The notes: generated by a model not told the origin, from the letters alone. 9,843 nucleotides of DNA from an uncultured bacterium (GCA_946885425.1 CAMPGJ010000032.1:1-9843), one strand, 5' to 3'; counted from the first letter of the stretch, positions 1-5,457 are shown. Program-made: numbers and translations.

Positions 1-46
1 CAATTTAGCAATTTAGCAATTTAGCAATTTAGCAATATAACAATTG
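1..46. repeat. 8-bp tandem repeat (CAATTTAG)n
   Basis: Four perfect copies of CAATTTAG (1-32) are followed by two decayed copies (CAATATAA, CAATTGTC). The array starts at the window edge, so its full length is unknown. It lies just beyond the 3' end of the small membrane-protein gene at 57-389. The unit length is not a multiple of three and no ORF runs through it, so it is a non-coding microsatellite-like array. Confidence 0.9.
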
Positions 47-56
47 TCTAACTTTC

Positions 57-389
57 TCAACTCTTATTCTCTCCGGACATTTCCAATAATTTCAAACGGT
101 CTCTTTGTTCCATTGTTTTCTTCCATTGTTTAACAAGGTCATTATTCCTATTGAAATTCTTTGCGTTTCCTTTAACCGATGAGGTTTTTTTTACCTTTAC
201 AGTTACTGTATCGTCAGATTTTCCAGCTCGGAGAAGATAATAGACGCCAACACCGATAAGAATAAGAGATAAAACGAGCAGTAGCGGACTTCTGCCTGAA
301 TCTATCCCAACAACATAATAATATGCTAGATAAAAACCGGAGCTTGCCAACAGTAGACCTATGAAAACTTGCGATATAATAATAAACAT
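57..389 (-). CDS. small two-helix membrane protein, unknown function
   Basis: A 110-residue protein of no family I recognise. Residues ~1-27 and ~34-54 are strongly hydrophobic and look like two transmembrane helices joined by a short loop (GIDSGRSP). The remaining ~55 residues are hydrophilic and rich in Lys, Arg and Asn, which suggests a basic cytoplasmic tail with both ends inside the cell. The ATG at 389 is preceded by a promoter-like arrangement (TTGTAT at 420-425, 17 nt, TATCCT at 397-402, then 7 nt to ATG) and no Shine-Dalgarno sequence, so the mRNA may be leaderless. It follows maf by 82 nt with a hairpin repeat between, so it is probably a separate transcript. The stop is TGA. It is likely real because of its coherent membrane topology and promoter; the function is open. 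Confidence 0.7.
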   Translation of the reverse strand: MFIIISQVFIGLLLASSGFYLAYYYVVGIDSGRSPLLLVLSLILIGVGVYYLLRAGKSDDTVTVKVKKTSSVKGNAKNFNRNNDLVKQWKKTMEQRDRLKLLEMSGENKS

Positions 390-396
390 CTATTTT

Positions 397-425
397 AGGA
401 TACCCATTTGTAAACAAATATACAA
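397..425 (-). promoter_or_regulatory. candidate promoter of the small membrane protein
   Basis: On the minus strand, TTGTAT (420-425) is followed by 17 nt and TATCCT (397-402), which ends 7 nt before the ATG at 389. Spacing is canonical for a sigma-70-type promoter. Initiation would be expected at about the start codon. Confidence 0.5.
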
Positions 426-438
426 TAAGACCTTCATG

Positions 439-466
439 CGTCATGCTGGCCGAGTCCAGCATCTCT
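439..466 (-). repeat. 28-bp hairpin repeat, copy 1
   Basis: On the minus strand this 28-mer is identical to 8935-8962 on the plus strand. It contains a perfect 7-bp stem (ATGCTGG 443-449, CCAGCAT 456-462) with a 6-nt loop. On the plus strand the stem is followed by a T-rich stretch (CTCTTTTATTTA), so it could end plus-strand transcripts. It begins 5 nt after the maf stop, where it could also protect or end the maf mRNA. The shape (GAT-stem-loop-stem-ATGAC) resembles dispersed REP-like palindromes seen in many bacterial genomes. Confidence 0.85.
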
Positions 467-471
467 TTTAT

Positions 472-1047
472 TTATAAAATATGTATTCCAAAACCTTTCA
501 ATCTTTCTACTACCTGAAACAAAGGAAGTCCCATGACACCATAAAAGTCACCTTCTATTTTTTCAATGAAGATAGCCCCCAAACCTTGGATAGCATAGGC
601 TCCTGCTTTGTCCAGTGGTTCACCTGATTGGACATATTGATCAATCTCTGATTCTGAAAGCTGCTTTATAGATACACTCGCCTGATCGGAAAAGCAGTCC
701 ATCTGCCCACTATCTGTATCGAGTATCGTGACTCCTGTTATTACCAAATTGGTTTTTCCACTAAGCATCCTTAGCATTTCTTTCGCTTTCTGATTTGTAT
801 GCGGCTTTCCCAATATCATATCATCCAGAACGACAAATGTGTCGGCAGCGATGACAATAGCATTATTGTGTTTTTTGGCAACTGCTTTTGCTTTCTCCTG
901 AGATAATTGTTTTGCCAGTGCGGTAGGGGAGAGACGCAAAGACATGTCTTCCTTATAATTACTTTCTTCCACGATAAAAGATAGTCCGGTTTTTTTAAAA
1001 ATCTCTTTCCTGCGCGGGGATTTTGAAGCTAATATAATTTGTTTCAT
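472..1047 (-). CDS. maf: Maf family nucleoside triphosphate pyrophosphatase
   Basis: A 191-residue Maf/YhdE-type protein. The family hydrolyses dTTP, UTP and modified or non-canonical NTPs to the monophosphate plus pyrophosphate, acting as a cytoplasmic house-cleaning enzyme; some members affect septum formation. Signature elements are in order: ILASKSPRR at 5-13 (nucleotide/phosphate-binding loop), AADT at 67-70 with the likely catalytic Asp69, GKP at 80-82, and DKAGAYAIQG at 146-155, followed by the MGLPL C-terminal motif (172-176). Length and start match the family. The gene begins 16 nt after the stop of the exchanger gene on the same strand, so co-transcription is likely. An AGGAG sequence directly abuts the ATG with zero spacing, too close for a normal Shine-Dalgarno, so translation may depend on coupling to the upstream gene. 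The family call is very secure; the exact substrate is not visible. Confidence 0.96.
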   Translation of the reverse strand: MKQIILASKSPRRKEIFKKTGLSFIVEESNYKEDMSLRLSPTALAKQLSQEKAKAVAKKHNNAIVIAADTFVVLDDMILGKPHTNQKAKEMLRMLSGKTNLVITGVTILDTDSGQMDCFSDQASVSIKQLSESEIDQYVQSGEPLDKAGAYAIQGLGAIFIEKIEGDFYGVMGLPLFQVVERLKGFGIHIL

Positions 1048-1063
1048 CTCCTGATATTTTCAC

Positions 1064-2023
1064 TTATTGTAGCACGAGTGAACGCTGGTGAAGGATGATT
1101 TCCATAAACAAAAATGAGATATATATAAAAATTAATAATAATCCTTCCATACGGGTTATAACATGGTCTTTTTTAGCAAAATAATAAAAGATGAGAAGAC
1201 CTGAAATTAAGAAAAGCAAACTAACAAAATAGCTATTAGTGAGGTGAACCGGCTTACCATATATCAAGGTTAGGAATCCAAATAAGAATGTGTTAAATGT
1301 GGCTGAACCCACATAATCACCAAAAGCAATTTGATTCTTCTTCATGAACAAAGAACGTACCGTAATAGATAATTCTGGTATATTCGTACCAACGGCTATT
1401 AAAAGCAGACTGATTATAAATGGTGAGATATCAAGAGCATTTGAAAAATAAAGTGTTTCATTAACGACTACTTTACTTGCAACAAAAATAACAATTAATC
1501 CAATAATTATTTTTGCAAAGTCTCTTAACAAACGAACTGTTTGAGCCTTTTTCAATTTATCTATATTCTCCAGCATCCCTTTGCGCATCTGTATAATAAA
1601 GACAAGGAGACAATAGCTGAGAAGACAGATAAGACTATCAAATCTATCAACAACGCCATCCATAGATAAGACTACAGGAGCTGCTATAACAAGCATTGAG
1701 AATAACAAATTAAATCCCTGAAAGCCGCTATTGATCTTCAAACCATTTGCACCGATCGCTAAGAGTGGTACGATCAGAAGGAAGATAACTAATGATGCTC
1801 CTATCAAATTCCCCACATAAATTTCCGGATCATTAGCTATAACAGAATTGATACCGACAGAGAGTTCACTTACTGAAGTAAAAAAACCAAGAATTAAAAA
1901 CGAAAGGACAAATGAAGAGATTCTGAGTGATTTAGATAAGTGCTCAACAGATCTAATCGCGAGTCCAGCACCAATCCAAATGCCTACAAAAGAAACTAAA
2001 TAAATAATAGCATGGACAAACAT
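1064..2023 (-). CDS. CaCA-family calcium/sodium (cation) antiporter
   Basis: A 319-residue integral membrane protein of the Ca2+:cation antiporter family (YrbG-like), which exchanges Ca2+ (or Na+/K+) against another cation. About ten hydrophobic helices are visible. The two inverted alpha repeats that form the ion site are present: GFFTSVSE (46-53) through GNLIGAS (71-77), and GTNIPE (212-217) through FGDYVGSATFN (234-244). The two acidic residues Glu53 and Glu217 are the expected ion ligands. The hydrophilic middle (~145-170) is the usual cytoplasmic loop. I chose the ATG at 2023 over the one at 2068: GGAGGGG (2030-2036) lies 6 nt upstream, and the protein then starts directly in a membrane helix. 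The upstream alternative adds 15 residues with no ribosome-binding site. It is divergent from the GH125 gene and probably heads an operon with maf. The transported ion is not certain. Confidence 0.93.
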   Translation of the reverse strand: MFVHAIIYLVSFVGIWIGAGLAIRSVEHLSKSLRISSFVLSFLILGFFTSVSELSVGINSVIANDPEIYVGNLIGASLVIFLLIVPLLAIGANGLKINSGFQGFNLLFSMLVIAAPVVLSMDGVVDRFDSLICLLSYCLLVFIIQMRKGMLENIDKLKKAQTVRLLRDFAKIIIGLIVIFVASKVVVNETLYFSNALDISPFIISLLLIAVGTNIPELSITVRSLFMKKNQIAFGDYVGSATFNTFLFGFLTLIYGKPVHLTNSYFVSLLFLISGLLIFYYFAKKDHVITRMEGLLLIFIYISFLFMEIILHQRSLVLQ

Positions 2024-2029
2024 AAATAT

Positions 2030-2036
2030 CCCCTCC
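2030..2036 (-). promoter_or_regulatory. Shine-Dalgarno GGAGGGG of the antiporter gene
   Basis: On the minus strand GGAGGGG ends 6 nt before the ATG at 2023. It decides that start over the ATG at 2068. It is the only strong, well-spaced ribosome-binding site I see in the window; most other genes appear leaderless. A possible promoter further upstream is TTGTGC (2065-2070), 18 nt, TATTCT (2041-2046), but this would start transcription inside the Shine-Dalgarno, so the true promoter may lie higher up. Confidence 0.7.
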
Positions 2037-2084
2037 ATATAGAATAACAATAATGGATCAGGATGCACAAGGGGAGTGTGGGGT

Positions 2085-2113
2085 TTGCCGACAATCTAAT
2101 TATTCTATACAAT
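2085..2113 (+). promoter_or_regulatory. candidate promoter of the GH125 gene
   Basis: TTGCCG (2085-2090), 17 nt, TACAAT (2108-2113), which ends 6 nt before the ATG at 2120. No Shine-Dalgarno fits between, so a leaderless transcript is likely. It occupies the 96-nt divergent region shared with the antiporter gene. Confidence 0.55.
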
Positions 2114-2119
2114 AAAAAT

Positions 2120-3478
2120 ATGGCATATAAAAATCCTGACGAGATCCAAAACTTCTCGCATTTAAGAGAAAGACCAGAGCCTCATGACAGATTATTCCGC
2201 AGTAAATTGATTGAACAAACTATTGAAGAGGTTTCCGCTAAAATTGTTGATGAAGATATTCGCAGAATGTTTATCCAATGTTTTCCAAACACTTTGGATA
2301 CAACAGTTTATCATTCGCAGCGGGAAGGGAAACCAGATACATTTATTGTAACTGGAGACATATCTGCCATGTGGTTAAGAGATTCAGTTAATCAAGTGTG
2401 GCCATATGTTAAGTTCATTACCAAAGATCATGAGATAAAGCAACTTTTTATTGGACTTTTACATAGACAATCAATTTGTGTCATGTCTGACCCTTATGCA
2501 AACGCGTTTAAACGCGAAATACATGATAATAAATCAGAAGTTTGGGAAAGAAAATATGAATTAGATAGTTTGGCAGCCTTTTTCAGGTTGTCTTCGGGCT
2601 ATTATGAAGCAACAAAGGATATGTCTCCTTTTGACGATAACTGGCTACATGCTATAAATAGAGCTTTTGAAGTAATTCACATAGAGCAAAATACCTTAAA
2701 TAAAGAAAACCACGAACTTCTTTTTCAATTCAGAACTCACTCAGGACATTTGCACCCAGCCGTTCGTTTGAGTGGATATGGTTATCCATCAAAACGTTGT
2801 GGACTGTCCCGTTGCGTATTCCGTCCATCAGATGATGAAACAGTTTTTCCATACCTTATCCCTGCAAATGCGATGACTGTTGTGTATATTCGTAAAATGG
2901 TGCCAATACTGGAAGAGTTAGGATCGACAGAATTAATAAAACTTGCACGAATGCTTGCAGACCAAATAGAAAAGGGTATCAACGAGTGGGGAATTGTAGA
3001 ACACAAGAAATATGGCAAAATCTATGCTTATGAGGTGGATGGTTTTGGATCAAATTGCATTATGGACGATCCAAATATTCCAAGTCTTTTAAGTTTGCCT
3101 TATCTTGAGTTTTGCGATGCGAAAGATGAAGTATATCAAAATACCCGGAAATTACTCCTCTCCGGGTGGAACTCCTTCTTTTCTAAAGGAGAAGTTGCAT
3201 GTGGTTTAACATCTCCACATGTTGGCGTTTGCGATCATTTCTGGCCAATGGCAACCATAATGCAGGCATTAACGACTGATGATGAAAAAGAAATTATCGA
3301 ATGCCTTACTACCCTCAAACGGACACATGCAAAAACTTTCTATATGCATGAAAGTGTTGATGTAGACAATGCGAATCACTTTACCCGTCACTGGTTTGCA
3401 TGGGTTAATTCATTATTTGGAGAATTAATTATTACTCTTTACGATAAGTATCCTCAAATTTTGAAACAAAAATTATAG
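2120..3478 (+). CDS. GH125 exo-alpha-1,6-mannosidase (metal-independent)
   Basis: A 452-residue glycoside hydrolase family 125 protein. The family releases terminal alpha-1,6-linked mannose from N-glycan-like or yeast-mannan-like chains by an inverting, metal-independent mechanism in an (alpha/alpha)6 barrel. Family motifs are in order: [12 protein letters not shown] (78-89), DPYANAF (124-130), WERKYELDS (142-150), FRPSDD (234-239), YEVDGFGS (304-311), MHES (409-412) and [16 protein letters not shown] (421-436). By the spacing I recall for characterised members (general acid Asp, general base Glu 173 residues later), Asp238 and Glu411 are the likely catalytic pair. No signal peptide is visible, so it should act in the cytoplasm on imported or endogenous glycans. 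I chose the ATG at 2120 rather than 2063 because a well-spaced -10/-35 pair sits directly before it and homology begins soon after. It is followed by a GH130 gene on the same strand, 148 nt downstream. Confidence 0.94.
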   Translation: MAYKNPDEIQNFSHLRERPEPHDRLFRSKLIEQTIEEVSAKIVDEDIRRMFIQCFPNTLDTTVYHSQREGKPDTFIVTGDISAMWLRDSVNQVWPYVKFITKDHEIKQLFIGLLHRQSICVMSDPYANAFKREIHDNKSEVWERKYELDSLAAFFRLSSGYYEATKDMSPFDDNWLHAINRAFEVIHIEQNTLNKENHELLFQFRTHSGHLHPAVRLSGYGYPSKRCGLSRCVFRPSDDETVFPYLIPANAMTVVYIRKMVPILEELGSTELIKLARMLADQIEKGINEWGIVEHKKYGKIYAYEVDGFGSNCIMDDPNIPSLLSLPYLEFCDAKDEVYQNTRKLLLSGWNSFFSKGEVACGLTSPHVGVCDHFWPMATIMQALTTDDEKEIIECLTTLKRTHAKTFYMHESVDVDNANHFTRHWFAWVNSLFGELIITLYDKYPQILKQKL

Positions 3479-3507
3479 AAGAATTAATACGAGTTACACA
3501 TTTATTC

Positions 3508-3556
3508 TTCGAGCGAGCATAGCGAGTCGAGAAGCAAGGTTCTCGACAAGCTCGAA
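3508..3556 (+). repeat. two-tier hairpin containing the GAGCGAGCATAGCGAGTCGA repeat
   Basis: The 20-mer at 3511-3530 recurs exactly at 4728-4747. Here it sits in a stem-loop: an inner stem GTCGAGAA (3526-3533) with TTCTCGAC (3540-3547) around a 6-nt loop, and an outer stem TTCGAGC (3508-3514) with GCTCGAA (3550-3556). There is no T-tract after it, so it is not a classical terminator, though it could stabilise the 3' end of the GH125 mRNA. It lies 29 nt after the GH125 stop. Confidence 0.8.
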
Positions 3557-3590
3557 CAATAACCTTTGGGTAAGCCATAGTAAGTGATAC

Positions 3591-3620
3591 TTGATTTACT
3601 TAACAATTAACTCTTACAAT
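3591..3620 (+). promoter_or_regulatory. candidate promoter of the GH130 gene
   Basis: TTGATT (3591-3596), 18 nt, TACAAT (3615-3620), which ends 6 nt before the ATG at 3627. The hexamer and its distance to the start codon match those of the GH125 promoter, so both genes may be read by the same sigma factor as leaderless transcripts. Confidence 0.55.
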
Positions 3621-3626
3621 AATTAT

Positions 3627-4601
3627 ATGAAACTAAAACGTTTCCGCGGAGATCCCATTCTAGAGTTGAATCCCAACCATGATTGGGAAAAAGGATCTGT
3701 TCTGAATCCTGGGGTAATTCATGAAAACGGATTTTTTAAGATGATGTACCGCGCAACAAATGACGTCCATCCTGACGAAGAAGGCGCATATATATCCTCT
3801 CTTGGCTATGCGGAAAGCGTTGATGGCATGCACTTTGAACGATTTGAAGAACCGCTTATTGCTCCCACAGAAGGGTATGAGAACGGTATGGGATGTGAAG
3901 ATCCGCGAATTACCAAAATTGACGGAATATATTATTGCTATTACACAGCTGTCGGTGGTCGTGGGCATGAACAGAAGGTGAGAATTGCTCTTGCAACCAG
4001 TAAAGATTTTAGGCACTGGAACAAACATGGAATCGTAGGACCAGATCTTTTTTCAAAAGCTGCATGTCTTTTTCCTGAAAAAATTAATGGAAAATACACA
4101 ATGCTTTTCACTTTTGAGCTGGAAAGTCCAAAAGCAACTATTATGATGGCACAGTTTGATGATCTTTATGACTTATTTTATCCTTCAAAAGAAAGAATGA
4201 ATCGGATTGTGAATGAAGAATACGAGGATCAGGTAGTATTTAGACCAAGTGAGGGGCGCGGCAATGAAGTCGGAGCAGTACCGATCAAAACGCCGCACGG
4301 ATGGCTCTTTATCTATAGCGCACTTAGCACAGTCGATGACCACACTGAGTGGTCAATCAGTGCAGCGCTCCTGGATTTGCATGACCCCCGGAAGATCCTG
4401 GCAAATGTTGACCATATCCTCAAACCGGAGACAGAACGTGAAAGGCACGGAGTGGTGAATCATGTCGCTTTCCCAGAAGGTGCTGTAGTTTTTGGAGAAA
4501 ATCTCTATATATACTACGGATCAGGTGACCAAGGCATATGTCTTGCGATGTGTGATTATCAAGAACTCCTAAACCACCTCACCTCCCAAATCGAAAATTA
4601 A
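3627..4601 (+). CDS. divergent GH130 family glycosidase/phosphorylase
   Basis: A 324-residue five-bladed beta-propeller protein of the GH130 type. Characterised members are beta-mannoside phosphorylases, and some are beta-1,2-mannosidases (hydrolases). Recognisable elements are NPG (27-29), MYRA (40-43), CEDPRI (90-95) with the likely catalytic Asp92, LFPEKINGKY (148-157), GAVPIKTPHGWLFIY (216-230), ERHGVVNHVAFPEGAV (272-287) and YYGSGDQ (296-302). Two places where phosphorylases usually carry basic phosphate-contacting residues differ: the LHRP-like segment reads LFTFE (160-164), and the YHG after the GWL motif reads YSA (230-232). This suggests a non-phosphorolytic or otherwise different activity. 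No signal peptide is visible, so it is cytoplasmic. The ATG at 3627 is preferred over the one at 3591 because it has the promoter hexamer 6 nt before it. Pairing with GH125 suggests joint breakdown or remodelling of mannose-containing glycans. The family is secure; the reaction is not. Confidence 0.9.
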   Translation: MKLKRFRGDPILELNPNHDWEKGSVLNPGVIHENGFFKMMYRATNDVHPDEEGAYISSLGYAESVDGMHFERFEEPLIAPTEGYENGMGCEDPRITKIDGIYYCYYTAVGGRGHEQKVRIALATSKDFRHWNKHGIVGPDLFSKAACLFPEKINGKYTMLFTFELESPKATIMMAQFDDLYDLFYPSKERMNRIVNEEYEDQVVFRPSEGRGNEVGAVPIKTPHGWLFIYSALSTVDDHTEWSISAALLDLHDPRKILANVDHILKPETERERHGVVNHVAFPEGAVVFGENLYIYYGSGDQGICLAMCDYQELLNHLTSQIEN

Positions 4602-4632
4602 AACCTTCTATCTTATTCTATGACCCTTACTC

Positions 4633-4664
4633 GATTCTTAATAGAATCTCTCAGTGAAAGATTC
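4633..4664 (+). other. overlapping alternative hairpins after GH130
   Basis: GATTCT (4633-4638) can pair with AGAATC (4643-4648) around TAAT, or GAATCT (4644-4649) can pair with AGATTC (4659-4664) around a 9-nt loop. The two stems share bases and exclude one another. No T-tract follows, so a terminator role for GH130 is only possible, not shown. Confidence 0.4.
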
Positions 4665-4727
4665 GACTTCCAAATCTCCATAGCTACTTATTAAATAGCT
4701 CTTCTTTAATAGTGTGGCTATAGCCGT

Positions 4728-4747
4728 GAGCGAGCATAGCGAGTCGA
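4728..4747 (+). repeat. second copy of the GAGCGAGCATAGCGAGTCGA repeat, abutting tRNA-Gln
   Basis: This is an exact 20-of-20 match to 3511-3530. It ends 5 nt before the tRNA 3' end at 4753. It is flanked by AGCCG (4722-4726) and CGGCT (4750-4754), which can close a stem around it and even take in the tRNA discriminator base. A perfect GGCTATAGCC palindrome overlaps its left side (4716-4725). Confidence 0.85.
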
Positions 4748-4752
4748 ATCGG

Positions 4753-4823
4753 CTGCTGAGCCTGGATTCGAACCAGAATAAACGGATCCAAAGTCCGTTG
4801 TCCTACCATTAGACGACTCAGCA
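4753..4823 (-). tRNA. trnQ: tRNA-Gln, anticodon TTG
   Basis: This folds as a complete 71-nt cloverleaf on the minus strand. The acceptor stem is TGCTGAG with CTCAGCA and the discriminator is G. The D arm is GTCT/GGAC with loop AATGGTA. The anticodon stem ACGGA/TCCGT holds loop CTTTGGA, giving anticodon TTG, which reads CAA (and CAG by wobble). The variable loop has 4 nt and the T arm is TCTGG-TTCGAAT-CCAGG. The 3' CCA is not encoded (next bases CCG), so it must be added by the CCA-adding enzyme. The GIY-YIG gene ends only 3 nt upstream of the mature 5' end, leaving no room for a private promoter. Transcription must therefore come through the nuclease gene, with RNase P making the 5' end. A second copy of its first 20 nt plus 7 nt of flank lies at 5066-5128. 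Confidence 0.96.
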
Positions 4824-4830
4824 ATGTTAC
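4804..4830 (-). repeat. tRNA-derived direct repeat, inner copy (within intact tRNA-Gln)
   Basis: On the minus strand this reads GTAACATTGCTGA then GTCGTCTAATGGTA: 7 nt of 5' flank and the first 20 nt of tRNA-Gln. It is repeated at 5066-5128 with one mismatch in 27 nt and a 36-bp insertion. The GIY-YIG stop codon TAA (4829-4827) lies inside the flank part. Confidence 0.92.
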
Positions 4831-5066
4831 TTTATTCTTCTTTTTAAATATGCTCTACCAAATCCCGTTTTCAATTGCTTCTCTCTTGCTATCGCGCTTT
4901 TTTCATTCAAGCATGCTTCATAATAAACAAGTTCCATCGGCAATCTATATTTAGTTGCATCTACTAATCCTTTATTATGCTCAAGTACTCTCTCCTTTAA
5001 ATCGTTACTCCAACCAATATATAACTCTCTATCTTTTTTACTTTTTAAAACGTATGTATAGAACAT
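4827..5066 (-). CDS. stand-alone GIY-YIG nuclease (YhbQ/UPF0213 type)
   Basis: A 79-residue single-domain GIY-YIG protein. The GIY element is TYV (4-6), YIG is at 16-18, and Arg26, His30 and the Glu-rich segment NEKSAIAREKQLK (54-66) follow, ending with the family's typical GFGRAYLKRRI. The fold is a metal-dependent DNA endonuclease used by homing endonucleases and repair nucleases; the small stand-alone type has few defined roles. The ATG at 5066 is chosen because the domain begins at once (MFYTYVL). An in-frame extension to 5105 would only translate the palindrome and tRNA fragment. Remarkably, the ORF fills the space between two copies of the tRNA-Gln 5' end: its ATG overlaps the last base of the outer copy and its stop lies in the inner copy. 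This is what a homing-like unit inserted at a tRNA gene would look like. The family is secure; mobility is inferred. Confidence 0.93.
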   Translation of the reverse strand: MFYTYVLKSKKDRELYIGWSNDLKERVLEHNKGLVDATKYRLPMELVYYEACLNEKSAIAREKQLKTGFGRAYLKRRIK

Positions 5067-5128
5067 ACCATTAGACGACCCCGCCTGCAACGCTTTGCGT
5101 AGCAATGCGGGCAGGTCAGCAATGTGAC
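5066..5128 (-). repeat. tRNA-derived direct repeat, outer copy, split by a palindrome
   Basis: On the minus strand, GTCACATTGCTGA (5128-5116) and GTCGTCTAATGGTA (5079-5066) together repeat 4830-4804 with one mismatch. Between them lies a 36-bp insert (5080-5115). Only the first 20 nt of the tRNA are present, so this is a remnant and not a second tRNA. Its inner edge coincides with the first base of the GIY-YIG start codon. Confidence 0.9.
5080..5115. repeat. 36-bp GC-rich palindromic element
   Basis: An imperfect palindrome starting CCCGCCTGCA and ending TGCGGGCAGG: folded on itself, 13 of the 18 possible pairs are Watson-Crick and two more are G-T. It is much richer in GC than its surroundings and interrupts the outer tRNA fragment after the sixth base of the acceptor strand. 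No gene, and no target-site duplication longer than a base or two, is seen, so it looks like a REP- or MITE-like miniature element. Confidence 0.85.
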
Positions 5129-5137
5129 TATTGGCTA

Positions 5138-5166
5138 ATAGTACTTAGCTATTTTACTAGAATTAA
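5138..5166 (-). promoter_or_regulatory. candidate original promoter of the tRNA-Gln locus
   Basis: On the minus strand TTAATT (5161-5166) is followed by 17 nt and TACTAT (5138-5143). It ends 9 nt before the outer tRNA repeat begins. If right, it once served the tRNA directly and now drives the remnant, the GIY-YIG gene and the tRNA as one transcript. Confidence 0.4.
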
Positions 5167-5226
5167 GCCTAAAATGCCATACTGATAAAGACATAGGCAG
5201 AATTATTTAGCTAACTTTTTAAATGG

Positions 5227-5235
5227 TGGTATACT
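5227..5235 (+). promoter_or_regulatory. extended -10 element of the KOW gene
   Basis: TGGTATACT is an extended -10 (TGnTATACT). The hexamer (5230-5235) ends 7 nt before the ATG at 5243. There is no clear -35, as is usual for extended -10 promoters, and no Shine-Dalgarno. Confidence 0.55.
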
Positions 5236-5242
5236 ATCAAGT

Positions 5243-5431
5243 ATGACTGAACAAACATTGACTCTGAAAGATGGCTCTAACTGCAAAGTTATTGGTGGTA
5301 CACATAGTGGTAAATCTGGTGTTGTAAGGGATATTAAAACGAGTAAAACGGGATACGTAACCATCACTGTAGTACAGGCAAATGGAGTGAGATTTAAGAC
5401 ACTTGCCAAAAATGTTACCATTACTTCATAG
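5243..5431 (+). CDS. small KOW-motif protein
   Basis: A 62-residue all-beta-looking protein whose central part (about 13-42) fits a KOW motif: a hydrophobic strand (CKVIGG), a GxHSGKSG turn (19-26), then a VVRDI strand and a TGYVTITV strand. KOW domains occur in ribosomal proteins L14e, L24 and S4e and in NusG, and bind RNA or ribosomal/transcription partners, so an RNA-binding role is a reasonable inference. Length matches other free-standing KOW proteins I know only in outline. It has no membrane segment or signal peptide. It lies 32 nt before the VIT gene on the same strand, but that gene has its own extended -10 box, so the two may be separately initiated. The start is fixed by the TATACT 7 nt upstream. 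I am fairly sure of the fold class and unsure of the role. Confidence 0.8.
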   Translation: MTEQTLTLKDGSNCKVIGGTHSGKSGVVRDIKTSKTGYVTITVVQANGVRFKTLAKNVTITS

Positions 5432-5448
5432 TAAGTCTCCAATATGAG

Positions 5449-5457
5449 TGCTATACT
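5449..5457 (+). promoter_or_regulatory. extended -10 element of the VIT transporter gene
   Basis: TGCTATACT has the same extended -10 form as at 5227-5235. The hexamer (5452-5457) ends 6 nt before the ATG at 5464. The intervening bases are CTCTCT, which cannot act as a Shine-Dalgarno. Confidence 0.55.

Noticed and set aside
1064..2068. Antiporter starting at 2068
   Set aside because: The strong GGAGGGG is correctly spaced only for the ATG at 2023.
2063..3478. GH125 starting at 2063
   Set aside because: The first 19 codons cover the -35/-10 pair, and family homology starts after 2120.
3508..3556. Rho-independent terminator of GH125
   Set aside because: A strong stem exists but no T-tract follows, and its core is a repeat found elsewhere.
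3660..4028. 122-codon antisense ORF
   Set aside because: Lies wholly opposite the well-supported GH130 gene, with no family resemblance or promoter.
4827..5105. Longer GIY-YIG protein starting at 5105
   Set aside because: The extra 13 residues are just the translation of the palindrome and tRNA fragment; the domain begins at the ATG at 5066.
5066..5128. A second tRNA-Gln gene
   Set aside because: Only the first 20 nt of the tRNA are present and they are split by a 36-bp insert; no anticodon or T arm follows.
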